Positions 15,162-24,164 of a stretch of 64,000 bases of DNA are shown here, piece by piece. A program made the position numbers and the translations under genes. The stretch comes from Mesobacillus subterraneus (lineage in GTDB: Bacteria; Bacillota; Bacilli; Bacillales; Cytobacillaceae): the NCBI RefSeq assembly GCF_023715485.1, contig NZ_JAMBOF010000003.1:310001-374000 (forward strand), read 5' to 3'. Numbering within the stretch: position 1 is the stretch's first letter; each line of letters starts with the position of its first letter. The notes under the pieces were generated by a model that was not told the DNA's origin, made no database searches, and saw only the letters and a list, made by a program, of their open reading frames with translations.

Positions 15162-16757
15162 ATGTCTTCTGTAAAAATCATTACATCAAAAGACGCAGCT
15201 AACCTGATTGCAGACAATTCCGTCGTAGGTCTTGGCGGATTTATCGGAACTGGTGTAGCTGAAGAAATTCATATGGAAGTTGAGAATAGATTCCTTGAAC
15301 AAGGCAAACCTAAAAATTTAACACTGTTTTACGCAGCAGGGATTGGTGATGGAGCTAACCGAGGCATGAACCACTACGCTCACGAGGGGCTTGTTAAAAG
15401 AATAATCGGCGGACATATGGGGCTTGCTCCTAAGTTCCAGCCGCTTGTTGTCAATAACAAACTGGAAGCCTACAACCTTCCACAGGGTGTCATTTCGCAG
15501 ATGTTCAGGGATGGTGCGGCTGGAAAGCCTAGAACGATTACACATGTAGGACTTGGCACATTTGTCGACCCTGATCTTGATGGCGGCAAGCTTAATGAAG
15601 TAACAAAAGATGAGATTGTCGAAAAAATCAATTTTGACGGCAGCTCTTATCTTGCCTATAAAACTCAAAAAATCAATATTGCTATTTTAAAGGGTTCAGA
15701 GGCAGATGAAAGCGGCAACATCAGCTTTTCAAAGGAACCGCTTACACTTGAAATTCTATCAATTGCAATGAATGCGCGCAATAGTGGCGGCAAGGTCATC
15801 GTACAGGTTGAAAAAATTGTTAAGAACGGTTCGATCGATCCTAAACTCGTTGCCATCCCTGGTATCTTTGTCGATTATGTAGTAGTTGTTGAAAATCCCG
15901 CAAACCATATGCAAACCTTTGGAAGCCAGCATAATGAAGACTTCTATCGCGGCGATGTGGTCCACAAGCAGTCGAATAAAGCCTATCCGCTTAACGAGCG
16001 CAAGGTGATTGCTCGCCGGGCAGCAATGCTGCTGAACGATGAAACTAAAGTGTTGAATTATGGCATCGGCGTTCCTGAAATCATCGCCCAGGTCCTAAAG
16101 GAAGAAGGCATGAACGAACAGTTCATACCAACTGTCGAGCCTGGCGCTATCGGCGGAACACCAGCAAGCGGCCTTGACTTCGGCTGCTCAGTCGGTCCGC
16201 AGGCGATCATTGACCAGCCATATATGTTTGATTTTTATGATGGCGGCGGCATCGATGCAGCCTTCCTTGGTCTCGCGCAATGTGATTCAAAAGGCAATAT
16301 CAATGTTTCGAAGTTCGGGCCGAAAATTGCCGGCTGCGGCGGATTCATCAATATTACCCAGAACGCAAGGCAGATCGCCTTCTGCGGTACATTCACCGCA
16401 GGCGGCTTGAAAGTTCAGGCCGATGGCGGCAAGCTGGAAATCCTTCAAGAAGGAAAAGCGAGAAAATTCATCGAGGATGTTGAGCAAATTACCTTCAGCG
16501 GCGATGTAGCCCGAGAAAACAAGAAGAAAGTAATCTACATTACCGAACGTGCAGTGTTCGACCTTTTACCGGAAGGACTTACGCTCACTGAGATTGCACC
16601 AGGTATCAATCTTGAAAGTGACATCCTTTCCCATATGAATTTCAGGCCGCTGATTGCCAAAGACTTAAAGTTAATGGACAGCAGGATATTCATGAATGAG
16701 CCGATGGGTTTAAAAAATGAAGAAGCTGCAAGCTTCAGAAACATTGCAGCAATCTAA
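15162..16757 (+). CDS. Family I CoA-transferase (propionate/acetoacetate CoA-transferase type)
   Basis: The ATG at 15162 follows GAGGTG and gives 531 residues, the size of fused alpha-beta transferases such as Pct and YdiF. The alpha half opens with a glycine-rich loop VVGLGGFIGTG. The beta half contains NYGIGVPEII and the catalytic glutamate segment TVEPGAIGG (about 324-332; in the family a Glu forms the CoA thioester). In context it would activate acetoacetate (or another short acid) with acetyl-CoA as CoA donor, so that the thiolase can cleave it. B. subtilis uses the two-subunit ScoAB at the equivalent locus, so this is a non-orthologous replacement. Confidence 0.87.
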   Translation: MSSVKIITSKDAANLIADNSVVGLGGFIGTGVAEEIHMEVENRFLEQGKPKNLTLFYAAGIGDGANRGMNHYAHEGLVKRIIGGHMGLAPKFQPLVVNNKLEAYNLPQGVISQMFRDGAAGKPRTITHVGLGTFVDPDLDGGKLNEVTKDEIVEKINFDGSSYLAYKTQKINIAILKGSEADESGNISFSKEPLTLEILSIAMNARNSGGKVIVQVEKIVKNGSIDPKLVAIPGIFVDYVVVVENPANHMQTFGSQHNEDFYRGDVVHKQSNKAYPLNERKVIARRAAMLLNDETKVLNYGIGVPEIIAQVLKEEGMNEQFIPTVEPGAIGGTPASGLDFGCSVGPQAIIDQPYMFDFYDGGGIDAAFLGLAQCDSKGNINVSKFGPKIAGCGGFINITQNARQIAFCGTFTAGGLKVQADGGKLEILQEGKARKFIEDVEQITFSGDVARENKKKVIYITERAVFDLLPEGLTLTEIAPGINLESDILSHMNFRPLIAKDLKLMDSRIFMNEPMGLKNEEAASFRNIAAI

Positions 16758-16794
16758 CAAACTATTATTTGTGTATTAGAGAGGGGTTACCCGT

Positions 16795-18237
16795 ATGGAG
16801 CTTTTCGTTATTCTTTTAGCGCTTGGATTATTGATGTTCACAGCTTACAAAGGATATTCAGTTATCCTGTTTGCACCGATTGCAGCATTGCTTGCGGTGC
16901 TGCTGACTGATCCGAGCCACGTGCTTCCTTTCTTCAGCAACATATTCATGGAAAAGATGGTTGGATTCATTAAAAGCTACTTCCCTGTTTTCTTGCTGGG
17001 AGCTATCTTCGGTAAAGTTGTAGAAATGTCAGGAATTGCCGAATCAATCGCCAAATCAATCATTAAATTGGTTGGCGGTACTCGCGCAATCCTTGCAATC
17101 GTGTTGATGGGCGCAATTTTAACATACAGCGGAGTAAGCTTATTCGTTGTCGTATTCGCCATCTATCCTTTTGCTAAAAACTTATTCAGAGAAGCGAACA
17201 TTCCTAAAAGATTGATTCCTGGAACAATCGCGCTCGGAGCTTTTACATTCACAATGGATGCGCTTCCGGGTACACCGCAAATCCAAAACGTTATTCCGAC
17301 AGGCTTTTTTGGCACAGATATTTATGCAGCACCTGTACTTGGTATCATTGGTGCGATCCTTGTTTTCGTTTTGGGTATGCTCTACCTTGAAACACTTAGA
17401 AAGAAAGCCGCCAAGCGAGGTGAAGGGTTTTATGGATTTGATAACGCTGAATCAGCTGCTGCTGCCGAGGCAGATGCACTTGAAGAAGGCGTTGCCAATA
17501 TCGATATGACAGCTAAAACAAGCACAATAAAGGCAGTATTAGCATTTGTGCCATTAATTTTAGTTGGTGTCGCGAACAAATTTTTCACAGTGAACCTACC
17601 GAAATGGTATCCTAATGGTTTCGATTTCTCAAAGATTGGACTTGATACTTACGGAACAGTGCAAATGTCTGGAGTAGTCGGCATCTGGTCGGTTGAATTG
17701 GCATTGATCCTTGGTATCCTGGCTACTCTTTTATATGATATGAAGAAAGTTACTGGTGGCTTCAAGGTTGGCGTCAACACGGCCATCGGCGGAGCATTGC
17801 TTGCTTCCATGAACACCGGTGCTGAATATGGTTTTGGAGGAGTCATTTCTTCCCTTCCTGGTTTCTCAGTTGTAAGTAAAGGAATCTCTGCTACATTTAC
17901 TGATCCGCTGATTAACGGAGCGGTTACAACCACTACGCTTGCAGGTGTCACAGGGTCAGCTTCTGGCGGTATGGGTATTGCTCTAAGCGCCATGGCAGAT
18001 ACGTATATGAAAGCAATTACGGAGTTCAACATTCCGCCAGAGGTTATGCACCGTGTCATTTCCATGGCATCAGGCGGTATGGACACACTTCCGCACAATG
18101 GTGCGGTCATTACATTGCTTGCCGTTACCGGACTTACACATAAGCAGTCTTACAAAGATATTTTCGCGATTACAATTATCAAAACATTGGCTGTATTCTT
18201 CATAATTGCAGTCTACAAGTTAACTGGACTAGTATAA
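16795..18237 (+). CDS. GntP-family permease, probably for 3-hydroxybutyrate or a similar short acid
   Basis: The 480-residue protein has about 12-13 membrane segments and the GntP-family features GGTRAILAIVLMGAILTYSG, then MDALPGTPQIQN in mid-protein, and late SMASGGMDTLPHNGAVITLL. GntP transporters are proton symporters for gluconate and other hydroxy acids. B. subtilis YxjC, in the scoAB-yxjF cluster, is the closest functional parallel. It lies 37 bp after the transferase with a GAGAGGGG site and so is co-transcribed. Substrate is inferred from the neighbours. Confidence 0.85.
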   Translation: MELFVILLALGLLMFTAYKGYSVILFAPIAALLAVLLTDPSHVLPFFSNIFMEKMVGFIKSYFPVFLLGAIFGKVVEMSGIAESIAKSIIKLVGGTRAILAIVLMGAILTYSGVSLFVVVFAIYPFAKNLFREANIPKRLIPGTIALGAFTFTMDALPGTPQIQNVIPTGFFGTDIYAAPVLGIIGAILVFVLGMLYLETLRKKAAKRGEGFYGFDNAESAAAAEADALEEGVANIDMTAKTSTIKAVLAFVPLILVGVANKFFTVNLPKWYPNGFDFSKIGLDTYGTVQMSGVVGIWSVELALILGILATLLYDMKKVTGGFKVGVNTAIGGALLASMNTGAEYGFGGVISSLPGFSVVSKGISATFTDPLINGAVTTTTLAGVTGSASGGMGIALSAMADTYMKAITEFNIPPEVMHRVISMASGGMDTLPHNGAVITLLAVTGLTHKQSYKDIFAITIIKTLAVFFIIAVYKLTGLV

Positions 18238-18303
18238 TAATAACAACAGCAAATGGGGAATATATCCCCCATTCTTATCTTGATTTCCGAAGGGGCAGTG
18301 AAA

Positions 18304-19494
18304 ATGAAAAATACAATTGTCATTGCAAGCGCAGTAAGGACCGCAACTGGAGCATTTGGCGGAGCTTTTTCAAATGTTTCAGCAGTAGACTTAGGAGCAA
18401 CAGCGATTAAAGCAGCTTTGGAAAAAGCGAATGTAAGCACAGATGCTGTCGATGAAGTAATCATGGGAAATGTCCTTCAGGCTGGTCTCGGCCAGAATCC
18501 GGCACGCCAGGCTGCTATGAGAGCAGGACTTCCTGAAACTTGCCCATCCATGACCATCAATAAACTATGCGGATCCGGTTTAAAAGCAGTACACCTTGCA
18601 TACCAGGCTATTGCTGCGGGAGATGCTGACATTGTTGTGGCCGGCGGAATGGAAAATATGAGCCAGGCACCTTTCGTACTTAAAGGTGCGCGTGAAGGCT
18701 TCAAGATGGGTGACCAAAAGCTCGTCGATACTTTGCTTGGTGATGGCCTTGTGTGCGCATTCAATAACTACCACATGGGCATCACTGCTGAGAACCTTGC
18801 GGATAAATATGAAATCTCCCGTAATGAACAGGACGCATTCGCAGTAAAAAGCCAGAATAGAGCTGAGGCAGCGATTAATTCCGGACGCTTCGAGGATGAA
18901 ATCGTCCCTGTTGCTGTAAAGCAAAGAAAAGGCGAGCCAATCATCGTCAATCAGGATGAGCATCCGAAATTCGGAAGCACTCTTGAGAAGGTTGGCAAAT
19001 TAAGGCCCGCATTCAAGAAAGACGGCACTGTTACTGCAGCCAACGCATCTGGCATCAATGACGGAGCAGCTGCCGTTGTCGTGATGAGCGGCAAAAAGGC
19101 AAAAGAACTTGGTGTTACACCGCTTGTAACAATCAAGGCAAATGCCTCTTCCGGAGTCGATCCTTCCATCATGGGCATCGGACCAGTTGACGCTGTTAAA
19201 AAAGCGCTTAAAAAGGCTGACATGGAATTGACGCAAATTGATTTGGTTGAAGCAAATGAGGCGTTCGCTGCACAAGCCTTATCTGTCATGAAGGAGCTCG
19301 GCATGAGCGAAGAAAATGTCAACGTTAACGGCGGAGCGATCGCACTAGGCCACCCAATCGGCGCGAGCGGCGCGAGAATTCTTGTAACACTGATTCATGA
19401 ATTGAAAAAGAGAGAACAAAAATACGGTTTGGCAACACTTTGCATTGGCGGCGGCATGGGTGTCGCGACAATCATCGAGAATGTAATAGAATAA
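18304..19494 (+). CDS. Acetyl-CoA C-acetyltransferase (thiolase II)
   Basis: The ATG at 18304 follows AAGGGG and gives 396 residues, the normal thiolase length. Catalytic residues are Cys89 in [12 protein letters not shown], the histidine of [11 protein letters not shown] and the second cysteine of TLCIGGGMG. It would split acetoacetyl-CoA into two acetyl-CoA, completing hydroxybutyrate or acetoacetate breakdown. It is the last gene of the operon and is followed by a terminator. A biosynthetic direction toward acetoacetyl-CoA is possible but less likely with the permease present. Confidence 0.92.
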   Translation: MKNTIVIASAVRTATGAFGGAFSNVSAVDLGATAIKAALEKANVSTDAVDEVIMGNVLQAGLGQNPARQAAMRAGLPETCPSMTINKLCGSGLKAVHLAYQAIAAGDADIVVAGGMENMSQAPFVLKGAREGFKMGDQKLVDTLLGDGLVCAFNNYHMGITAENLADKYEISRNEQDAFAVKSQNRAEAAINSGRFEDEIVPVAVKQRKGEPIIVNQDEHPKFGSTLEKVGKLRPAFKKDGTVTAANASGINDGAAAVVVMSGKKAKELGVTPLVTIKANASSGVDPSIMGIGPVDAVKKALKKADMELTQIDLVEANEAFAAQALSVMKELGMSEENVNVNGGAIALGHPIGASGARILVTLIHELKKREQKYGLATLCIGGGMGVATIIENVIE

Positions 19495-19546
19495 GAATAA
19501 AGATCGGCAGTACTTCTGCAGAAGGAACCTTTATCAAGCCTATAAA

Positions 19547-19574
19547 AAAGCCTGTGGTACGCACCACAGGCTTT
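19547..19574. terminator. Terminator at the end of the hydroxybutyrate operon
   Basis: AAAGCCTGTGGT and ACCACAGGCTTT form a 12-bp stem with a 4-nt loop. It lies between convergent genes and can serve both strands. Confidence 0.88.
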
Positions 19575-19590
19575 AATAGTATACTAGATT

Positions 19591-19815
19591 TCAAACTACA
19601 TAATCTTCTGTTAATTTACTGCAGGCATTGGATAGATTCTGTAAGCATTCCATCCTGAGCTTCTCGTCACATATGAAATCATTAAGGAGTTCTTCTTCTA
19701 GCTTCAGCTGTATTTGATTAATTTCTTCCATGAGTCGCTCTCTTTTTTCAACCTCTGCTAAATGAAACTCAATCTCCCGCTCAAAGTACTCTACCGTTCC
19801 AAATAATACAGTCAA
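19591..19815 (-). CDS. Small coiled-coil protein of unknown function, downstream of a c-di-GMP riboswitch
   Basis: I do not recognise this family. The likely start is the TTG complementary to 19813-19815, placed 5-6 nt after AGGTGGAGG; the GTG at 19827 lies inside that ribosome binding site. The product has 74 residues, beginning MTVLFGTVEYFEREIEFHLA, and is almost wholly helical and acidic with heptad-like spacing (VEKRERLMEEINQIQLKLEE). It has no signal peptide or membrane segment and one Cys pair region (FICDEKLRMECLQ). About 330 nt upstream on the same strand are a c-di-GMP-I aptamer and its terminator, with no other gene between. This makes it the probable output of that switch. A flagellar chaperone-like or adaptor role is possible but is only a guess. 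Confidence 0.65.
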   Translation of the reverse strand: MTVLFGTVEYFEREIEFHLAEVEKRERLMEEINQIQLKLEEELLNDFICDEKLRMECLQNLSNACSKLTEDYVV

Positions 19816-20057
19816 TGATTCCTCCACCTTCCGTCAAATTTTTCTTAAAATCCCCCATCCTGAATTTGAACAAACCTGCCAAAAGGATTGTCTTTATTTG
19901 TCCTGTCAAGTCACTTAAGTATTATTTAACCTCTCTCAATGTTCGCAAACGTCAAATTCTGTTCTTTTTTGCAGTTTTGTGTTTTATTCTCAGCTGGTTA
20001 AAGGAATTGACGTGATGGAAAGCTTGACTTTAGGTAAAATCACCAAACAGGCCCAAA

Positions 20058-20091
20058 TAAAAAATCCTCCAAAAAGATGGCGGATTTTTTT
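20058..20091 (-). terminator. Terminator (expression platform) of the c-di-GMP riboswitch
   Basis: On the minus strand AAAAATCCGCC and GGAGGATTTTTT pair with one mismatch around ATCTTTTT, ending in a T-run. It lies about 60 nt after the aptamer, so ligand binding probably decides read-through into the gene at 19591-19815. Confidence 0.75.
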
Positions 20092-20149
20092 CGGCGAACG
20101 GTCAAAATAAACCCATTTACCTATCTGGTCATTACATCCGATCTTTTTT

Positions 20150-20221
20150 GGCAACCCGACGATCATAGCATAAACACCTTAGACTCGTGGCTTTGCGTCC
20201 TTACCTTTCGATAAGTTTGCC
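20150..20221 (-). ncRNA. c-di-GMP-I (GEMM-I) riboswitch aptamer
   Basis: On the minus strand the aptamer begins GGCAAACTTATCGAAAGGTA and continues with the invariant GGACGCAAAGCC, then GAGTCTAAGG, and closes with CGTCGGGTTGCC. The outer stem is GGCAA/TTGCC (20217-20221 with 20150-20154). The inner stem CTTATC/GGTAAG carries the GAAA tetraloop that docks in GEMM-I RNAs. A TTGTAT-N17-TATATT promoter lies just upstream (plus coordinates about 20240-20268). The remaining part of the 19816-20479 gap holds only leader sequence. Confidence 0.92.
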
Positions 20222-20479
20222 TTTTTCAGTACTAGTTAAAATATAAAACTTATGAACCATCAATACAACAAATTTCGTCATTAATCTACAAAAATGAGTA
20301 TTTTTCCCTACATCCATATTATCAGCTTTATACATTTTATTGTAATTTTCTATTTGATTATTCGTTCAATAACAGTAGATTGTTTCCACACTGTAATATA
20401 CCAGCAATCCAGATGTAAAAATTGCCTGATAGAATAAAAAGAAGAAGCTTTAATACAGGCGAATGGCAGGAGGATCCGT

Positions 20480-20824
20480 ATGGAACAGCATGTTAAGATG
20501 TCGCTAGATGAATGGAAAGCAGAAATAGAAGGAATTTTGAACGAGATTGACGCAGAATACGATGAGGTTAAAAACGAGTTAAAGGTCTATACATATAAAT
20601 ACAACATCACAAAGCAGGTCGTCCAATCGACTGTGAATCCTGATTTGAATAGGAAAATCAGGGAGTTGTATCACCAGCCATTTGAACAGAAATTCAATGA
20701 CTTAAAAGAGTACATCAAGGAGCTGGAAGAAAAAAAGCGAGTCTTCCAAATGTTTACCGATAAAATCGACAAAGTTACTGAAAAGGAAGAGACAAACCAT
20801 TTAGCGATGGCACAGTCAGAATAG
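20480..20824 (+). CDS. Conserved hypothetical coiled-coil protein
   Basis: The 114-residue protein follows CAGGAGGATCCGT. It is charged and helical throughout (LDEWKAEIEGILNEIDAEYD and FNDLKEYIKELEEKKRVFQM), with no signal, membrane segment or cysteine. I recognise no domain. It lies divergent from the c-di-GMP riboswitch and may share its intergenic region. A shared terminator separates it from nadE. Codon usage and ribosome binding site support a real gene. Confidence 0.75.
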   Translation: MEQHVKMSLDEWKAEIEGILNEIDAEYDEVKNELKVYTYKYNITKQVVQSTVNPDLNRKIRELYHQPFEQKFNDLKEYIKELEEKKRVFQMFTDKIDKVTEKEETNHLAMAQSE

Positions 20825-20826
20825 AA

Positions 20827-20863
20827 TGAAAGCCTGGCTGAAGCGAGATCAGCCAGGCTTTCA
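20827..20863. terminator. Bidirectional terminator between the coiled-coil gene and nadE
   Basis: TGAAAGCCTGGCTGA (20827-20841) and its exact complement (20849-20863) form a 15-bp stem with a 7-nt loop, followed by T-rich sequence. Confidence 0.92.
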
Positions 20864-20865
20864 TT

Positions 20866-21687
20866 TTATTTTTCCCACCAGGAATCAAACATGGATGCAG
20901 GTACATGCCGCTTGTGTTCTGAGGCAAGGTATCTTCCTTCTATCTTCGCAGCATCCGCTTCTGCGATCTGCTTCCCTTCGAGGTAATCATCGATTGCTTC
21001 ATAGCTCACTCCAAGCTCAGTCTCGTCGGCCTGAAGCGGTTTATTGTCGAGAAGGTCGGCTGTCGGTTCTTTCAGGTATAACCTAGGTTCCGCGTTCAAG
21101 GCTTTGAGTAATTCCCTGCCTTGTCTCTTATTCAGGCCAGTCAGCGGAAGCAAGTCTGCACCGCCATCCCCATATTTTGTGAAGAATCCTGTTACCGCTT
21201 CTGCAGCATGATCTGTACCGATCACCAGCAAGCCCTCCTGCCCGGCAATTGCATATTGGGTAATCATCCTCATTCTTGCCTTTGCATTTCCTTTATTAAA
21301 ATCAGTCATCCGTTCGCCAATCGCTTCTTCAAATTGAGTATTGAACGTATCGACTGCAGGCTGGATGTTGAAAGTGAGCGTTTTATCAGGCTGGATAAAA
21401 TTCAGCGCTCGCTGTGCATCGTCTTCATCCTTTTGGACAGCATATGGAAGTCTCACTGCCACGAATTTGGCCTGCGAACCTTCAGAGCGAAGTTCTTGCG
21501 CAGCCAGCTGAGCCAGCCTTCCTGCAAGTGTGGAGTCCTGACCGCCGCTGATTCCAAGTACGAATCCTTTGGCCTTAGATGCATACATATATTCCTTCAA
21601 GAAATCGATCCGCTTTCTGATTTCCTCTTGGGGATTGATTTGCGGCCGTACATGCAATGCTTCGATTATCTGTTTTTGCAAGCTCAT
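20866..21687 (-). CDS. nadE: NH3-dependent NAD+ synthetase
   Basis: The 273-residue protein matches the short, ammonia-dependent NadE of Bacillus. The ATP-pyrophosphatase loop SGGQDST lies at 47-53, and the segments [20 protein letters not shown] and [16 protein letters not shown] are characteristic. It adenylates nicotinic acid adenine dinucleotide and amidates it with ammonia to give NAD. A clean AGGAGG site precedes the start. Monocistronic. Confidence 0.97.
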   Translation of the reverse strand: MSLQKQIIEALHVRPQINPQEEIRKRIDFLKEYMYASKAKGFVLGISGGQDSTLAGRLAQLAAQELRSEGSQAKFVAVRLPYAVQKDEDDAQRALNFIQPDKTLTFNIQPAVDTFNTQFEEAIGERMTDFNKGNAKARMRMITQYAIAGQEGLLVIGTDHAAEAVTGFFTKYGDGGADLLPLTGLNKRQGRELLKALNAEPRLYLKEPTADLLDNKPLQADETELGVSYEAIDDYLEGKQIAEADAAKIEGRYLASEHKRHVPASMFDSWWEK

Positions 21688-21959
21688 TTTAAACCTCCTA
21701 AGTCACAATAAACTATTTATAAAAGAGCATAGCCCTTCTAAAGTTTAATGTCTAGATTTTAGTCAGGAAATATAACATCCCATCTTTAACTATACCGTTT
21801 TATTGAAAAATTAAACGTCCGCCGTTTAAAGACATAACAGTTTCCGGAAATTTTTCTTATTACACCACCGTTCAGAACATTTTGTCCTTGTGCACTTTTT
21901 TGCTAGACTATTACTAGACTAAAACATTAAATTGCTAAATCATATTGGAGGCTTTGCGG

Positions 21960-23015
21960 ATGACAACTCATGAAAAATTCACAGGCTATTTTGGTACATA
22001 TACAAAAGGCGAAAGCGAGGGGATCTATTCTTTTACCCTTGATGCCGCAAATAGGAAAATCATTGATGTGAAAGCAGCTGCTTCGCTTGAGAATCCAACC
22101 TACCTGGCTATCAGTGATGATAATCGCTTTCTTTATGCGGTTGGAAAGGAAGGTGGTTTAGGCGGAGTTGCAGGGTTTAATATTTCTGAATTCGGCAGCC
22201 TTTCATTGATTAATACTCAGCTTGCCGAAGGTGCGTCGCCATGCCATGTCAGCGTGAATAAGGAAAACAGCATGCTGCTATCGGCTAACTATCATAAAGG
22301 CTCTGCAGATTCTTATTTGCTTGACCGAGAAAGCGGCAGTATCGAGACAGTGTTATCAAGCGTCGTCCACGAAGGTTCAGGGCCTGATGAGCGTCAGGAA
22401 AAAGCCCATACCCATTATGCAGGTTTTACTCCTGATGGAAAATACGCAGCAGTCATCGACCTCGGCATCGACCAGCTGCTTACCTATTCACTCGATAACG
22501 GGCAATTAATCGAAAAGAGTATATTGCACATAGCGCCGGGAAGCGGTCCAAGGCATCTAGTTTTCCATCCGAATAACAAGATAGCCTATTTGATGACTGA
22601 ATTCAGCTCTGAGGTTCTCGTTTTGAAATACCAATCCGAAGATGGAAGCTTCGAACAGCTTCAAGCTATTTCTACACTGCCTGGCGATTTCACAGAGAAC
22701 AATCAGGGAAGCGCCATCCACATCTCTTCTGATGGAAAATTCGTTTATGCAGCCAACCGCGGCCATGACAGCATCGCCATCTTCAAGGTGGATTCCGAAA
22801 GCTTCAAGCTTTCATTTATCGAACACACATCAACCGAGGGCAACTGGCCAAGGGATTTTGTACTGGATCCAAACGAGAAATTCCTGATTGCCACAAACCA
22901 GAATTCCAGCAACGTCGCACTCTATTCCCGTGATGAGGAAACAGGGAAGCTGACCTTGCTGCAATCTGATGTGAAGGTCCCAGACCCAGTGTGCGTGAAG
23001 TTTTTAAATTACTAA
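21960..23015 (+). CDS. pgl: Lactonase-family seven-bladed beta-propeller, 6-phosphogluconolactonase (YkgB-like)
   Basis: The ATG at 21960 follows TTGGAGG and gives 351 residues. Repeated propeller blades are visible (for example NPTYLAISDDNRFLYAV, GPRHLVFHPNNKIAYLM and WPRDFVLDPNEKFLIAT). These match the lactonase family whose B. subtilis member YkgB (Pgl) hydrolyses 6-phosphogluconolactone in the pentose phosphate pathway. There is no signal peptide, so the protein is cytosolic. The gene is isolated, so the assignment rests on the family alone. Confidence 0.85.
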   Translation: MTTHEKFTGYFGTYTKGESEGIYSFTLDAANRKIIDVKAAASLENPTYLAISDDNRFLYAVGKEGGLGGVAGFNISEFGSLSLINTQLAEGASPCHVSVNKENSMLLSANYHKGSADSYLLDRESGSIETVLSSVVHEGSGPDERQEKAHTHYAGFTPDGKYAAVIDLGIDQLLTYSLDNGQLIEKSILHIAPGSGPRHLVFHPNNKIAYLMTEFSSEVLVLKYQSEDGSFEQLQAISTLPGDFTENNQGSAIHISSDGKFVYAANRGHDSIAIFKVDSESFKLSFIEHTSTEGNWPRDFVLDPNEKFLIATNQNSSNVALYSRDEETGKLTLLQSDVKVPDPVCVKFLNY

Positions 23016-23081
23016 TTTTATAAATAAAGTTAAAAAAACTACTTTTAATGAATCAAAAATTTAATTAACCCAAATGAAAAT

Positions 23082-23122
23082 AAAGATAGGGCAGATACTT
23101 CAGAAGTATCTGCCCTATCTTT
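23082..23122. terminator. Bidirectional terminator between pgl and the oxidoreductase gene
   Basis: A 20-bp arm (23082-23101) and its exact complement (23103-23122) around a minimal loop spell AAAGATAGGGCAGATACTTC and its inverse. It overlaps the stop codon of the convergent gene. Confidence 0.92.
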
Positions 23123-24104
23123 ATTTGTCGCTCGGGAACCTGACTCCCATTTGCCTTCTTGCTTCATCAAGGATTTTCATTGTAATTCTCGAGTTTTCAA
23201 GTGAGTTGTTCACTGATTCCTTCTTTCCTTGCTGGATCAAAGAGATGAACTCTTCAGCTTCATAAAACATATTGTCTGCAAGCTGTTCACGCGAAATGTC
23301 TTCTGTCCTGCCGTCACGATAAATGATATCCACTTTTTCTGGACTGCTGATTTTATCAATCCTGATGTTGCCATCCTCGCCATGGATTTCAGATGGCAGT
23401 GTAGAATCGGTGATTTTCGAGAACATGATGACAGCATCCATGCCATCGTATTTTAATAACAGGCTTCCTTCTCCGTCCACTCCTGATTCAAGCACATAAC
23501 CGTTCGCCTGGACTGACTTCGGTTCTCCAAACAAGACAACGAGCGGATAGACGCAGTAAATGCCGATATCCATCAACGAACCTGCTGAAAACTCAGGATT
23601 GAAGGCATTCAGCACCGTTCCCTGTTTATACTTGTCATAGCGTGAGGAATACTGGCAATAGCTTGCGAAGTACCTCCTGATCGTGCCGATTTTATGCAGG
23701 TTTTCCTGGACAGCCTTGAAGTTGGCCATCAATGTTGATTTTAATGCCTCCATTAAAACGACATCGTTTTCTTTAGCCGCCTTGATCATGCTGGCTAATT
23801 CATCGCTATTGGATGCAATCGCCTTTTCGCACAGGACATGCTTGCCGTTTTCCATGAACGTTAATGCCTGACGGGCATGCAGTGAGATTGGGCTGGCGAT
23901 ATATACTGCATCTATCACGTCGCTCTTCGCCATTTCCTCCAGATCAGTAAAAGTGGAGCTCACATCGAATTTATCCGCGAACGCTGCAGCGCTCTCCTCT
24001 GTACGCGAATAAACTGCAGTCAGCTGGAAATCCTTATGATTGCATGCGCCGTTAATAAATGATTCTGTAATCCAATTGGTTCCTACTACTCCGAAACGTA
24101 CCAT
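23121..24104 (-). CDS. Gfo/Idh/MocA-family NAD(P)-dependent oxidoreductase
   Basis: The start at 24102-24104 lies 8 nt after AAAGGA and gives 327 residues. The N-terminal Rossmann motif is FGVVGTNWI. The family signature of the cofactor domain, HVLCEKAIA, carries the conserved lysine of the EKP-type motif. The C-terminal domain has MDIGIYCVYPLVVLFG. These enzymes oxidise sugars, inositols or related polyols, but no pathway neighbour reveals the substrate. The gene lies downstream of the yclJK pair, 60 bp beyond yclK, without an obvious terminator between. Confidence 0.88.
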   Translation of the reverse strand: MVRFGVVGTNWITESFINGACNHKDFQLTAVYSRTEESAAAFADKFDVSSTFTDLEEMAKSDVIDAVYIASPISLHARQALTFMENGKHVLCEKAIASNSDELASMIKAAKENDVVLMEALKSTLMANFKAVQENLHKIGTIRRYFASYCQYSSRYDKYKQGTVLNAFNPEFSAGSLMDIGIYCVYPLVVLFGEPKSVQANGYVLESGVDGEGSLLLKYDGMDAVIMFSKITDSTLPSEIHGEDGNIRIDKISSPEKVDIIYRDGRTEDISREQLADNMFYEAEEFISLIQQGKKESVNNSLENSRITMKILDEARRQMGVRFPSDK

Positions 24105-24164
24105 CTTTCTCATCCTTTCAAATTGCAAAAGCTGAAGGCGATGCCTGCAGCTTACTTTTTTATA

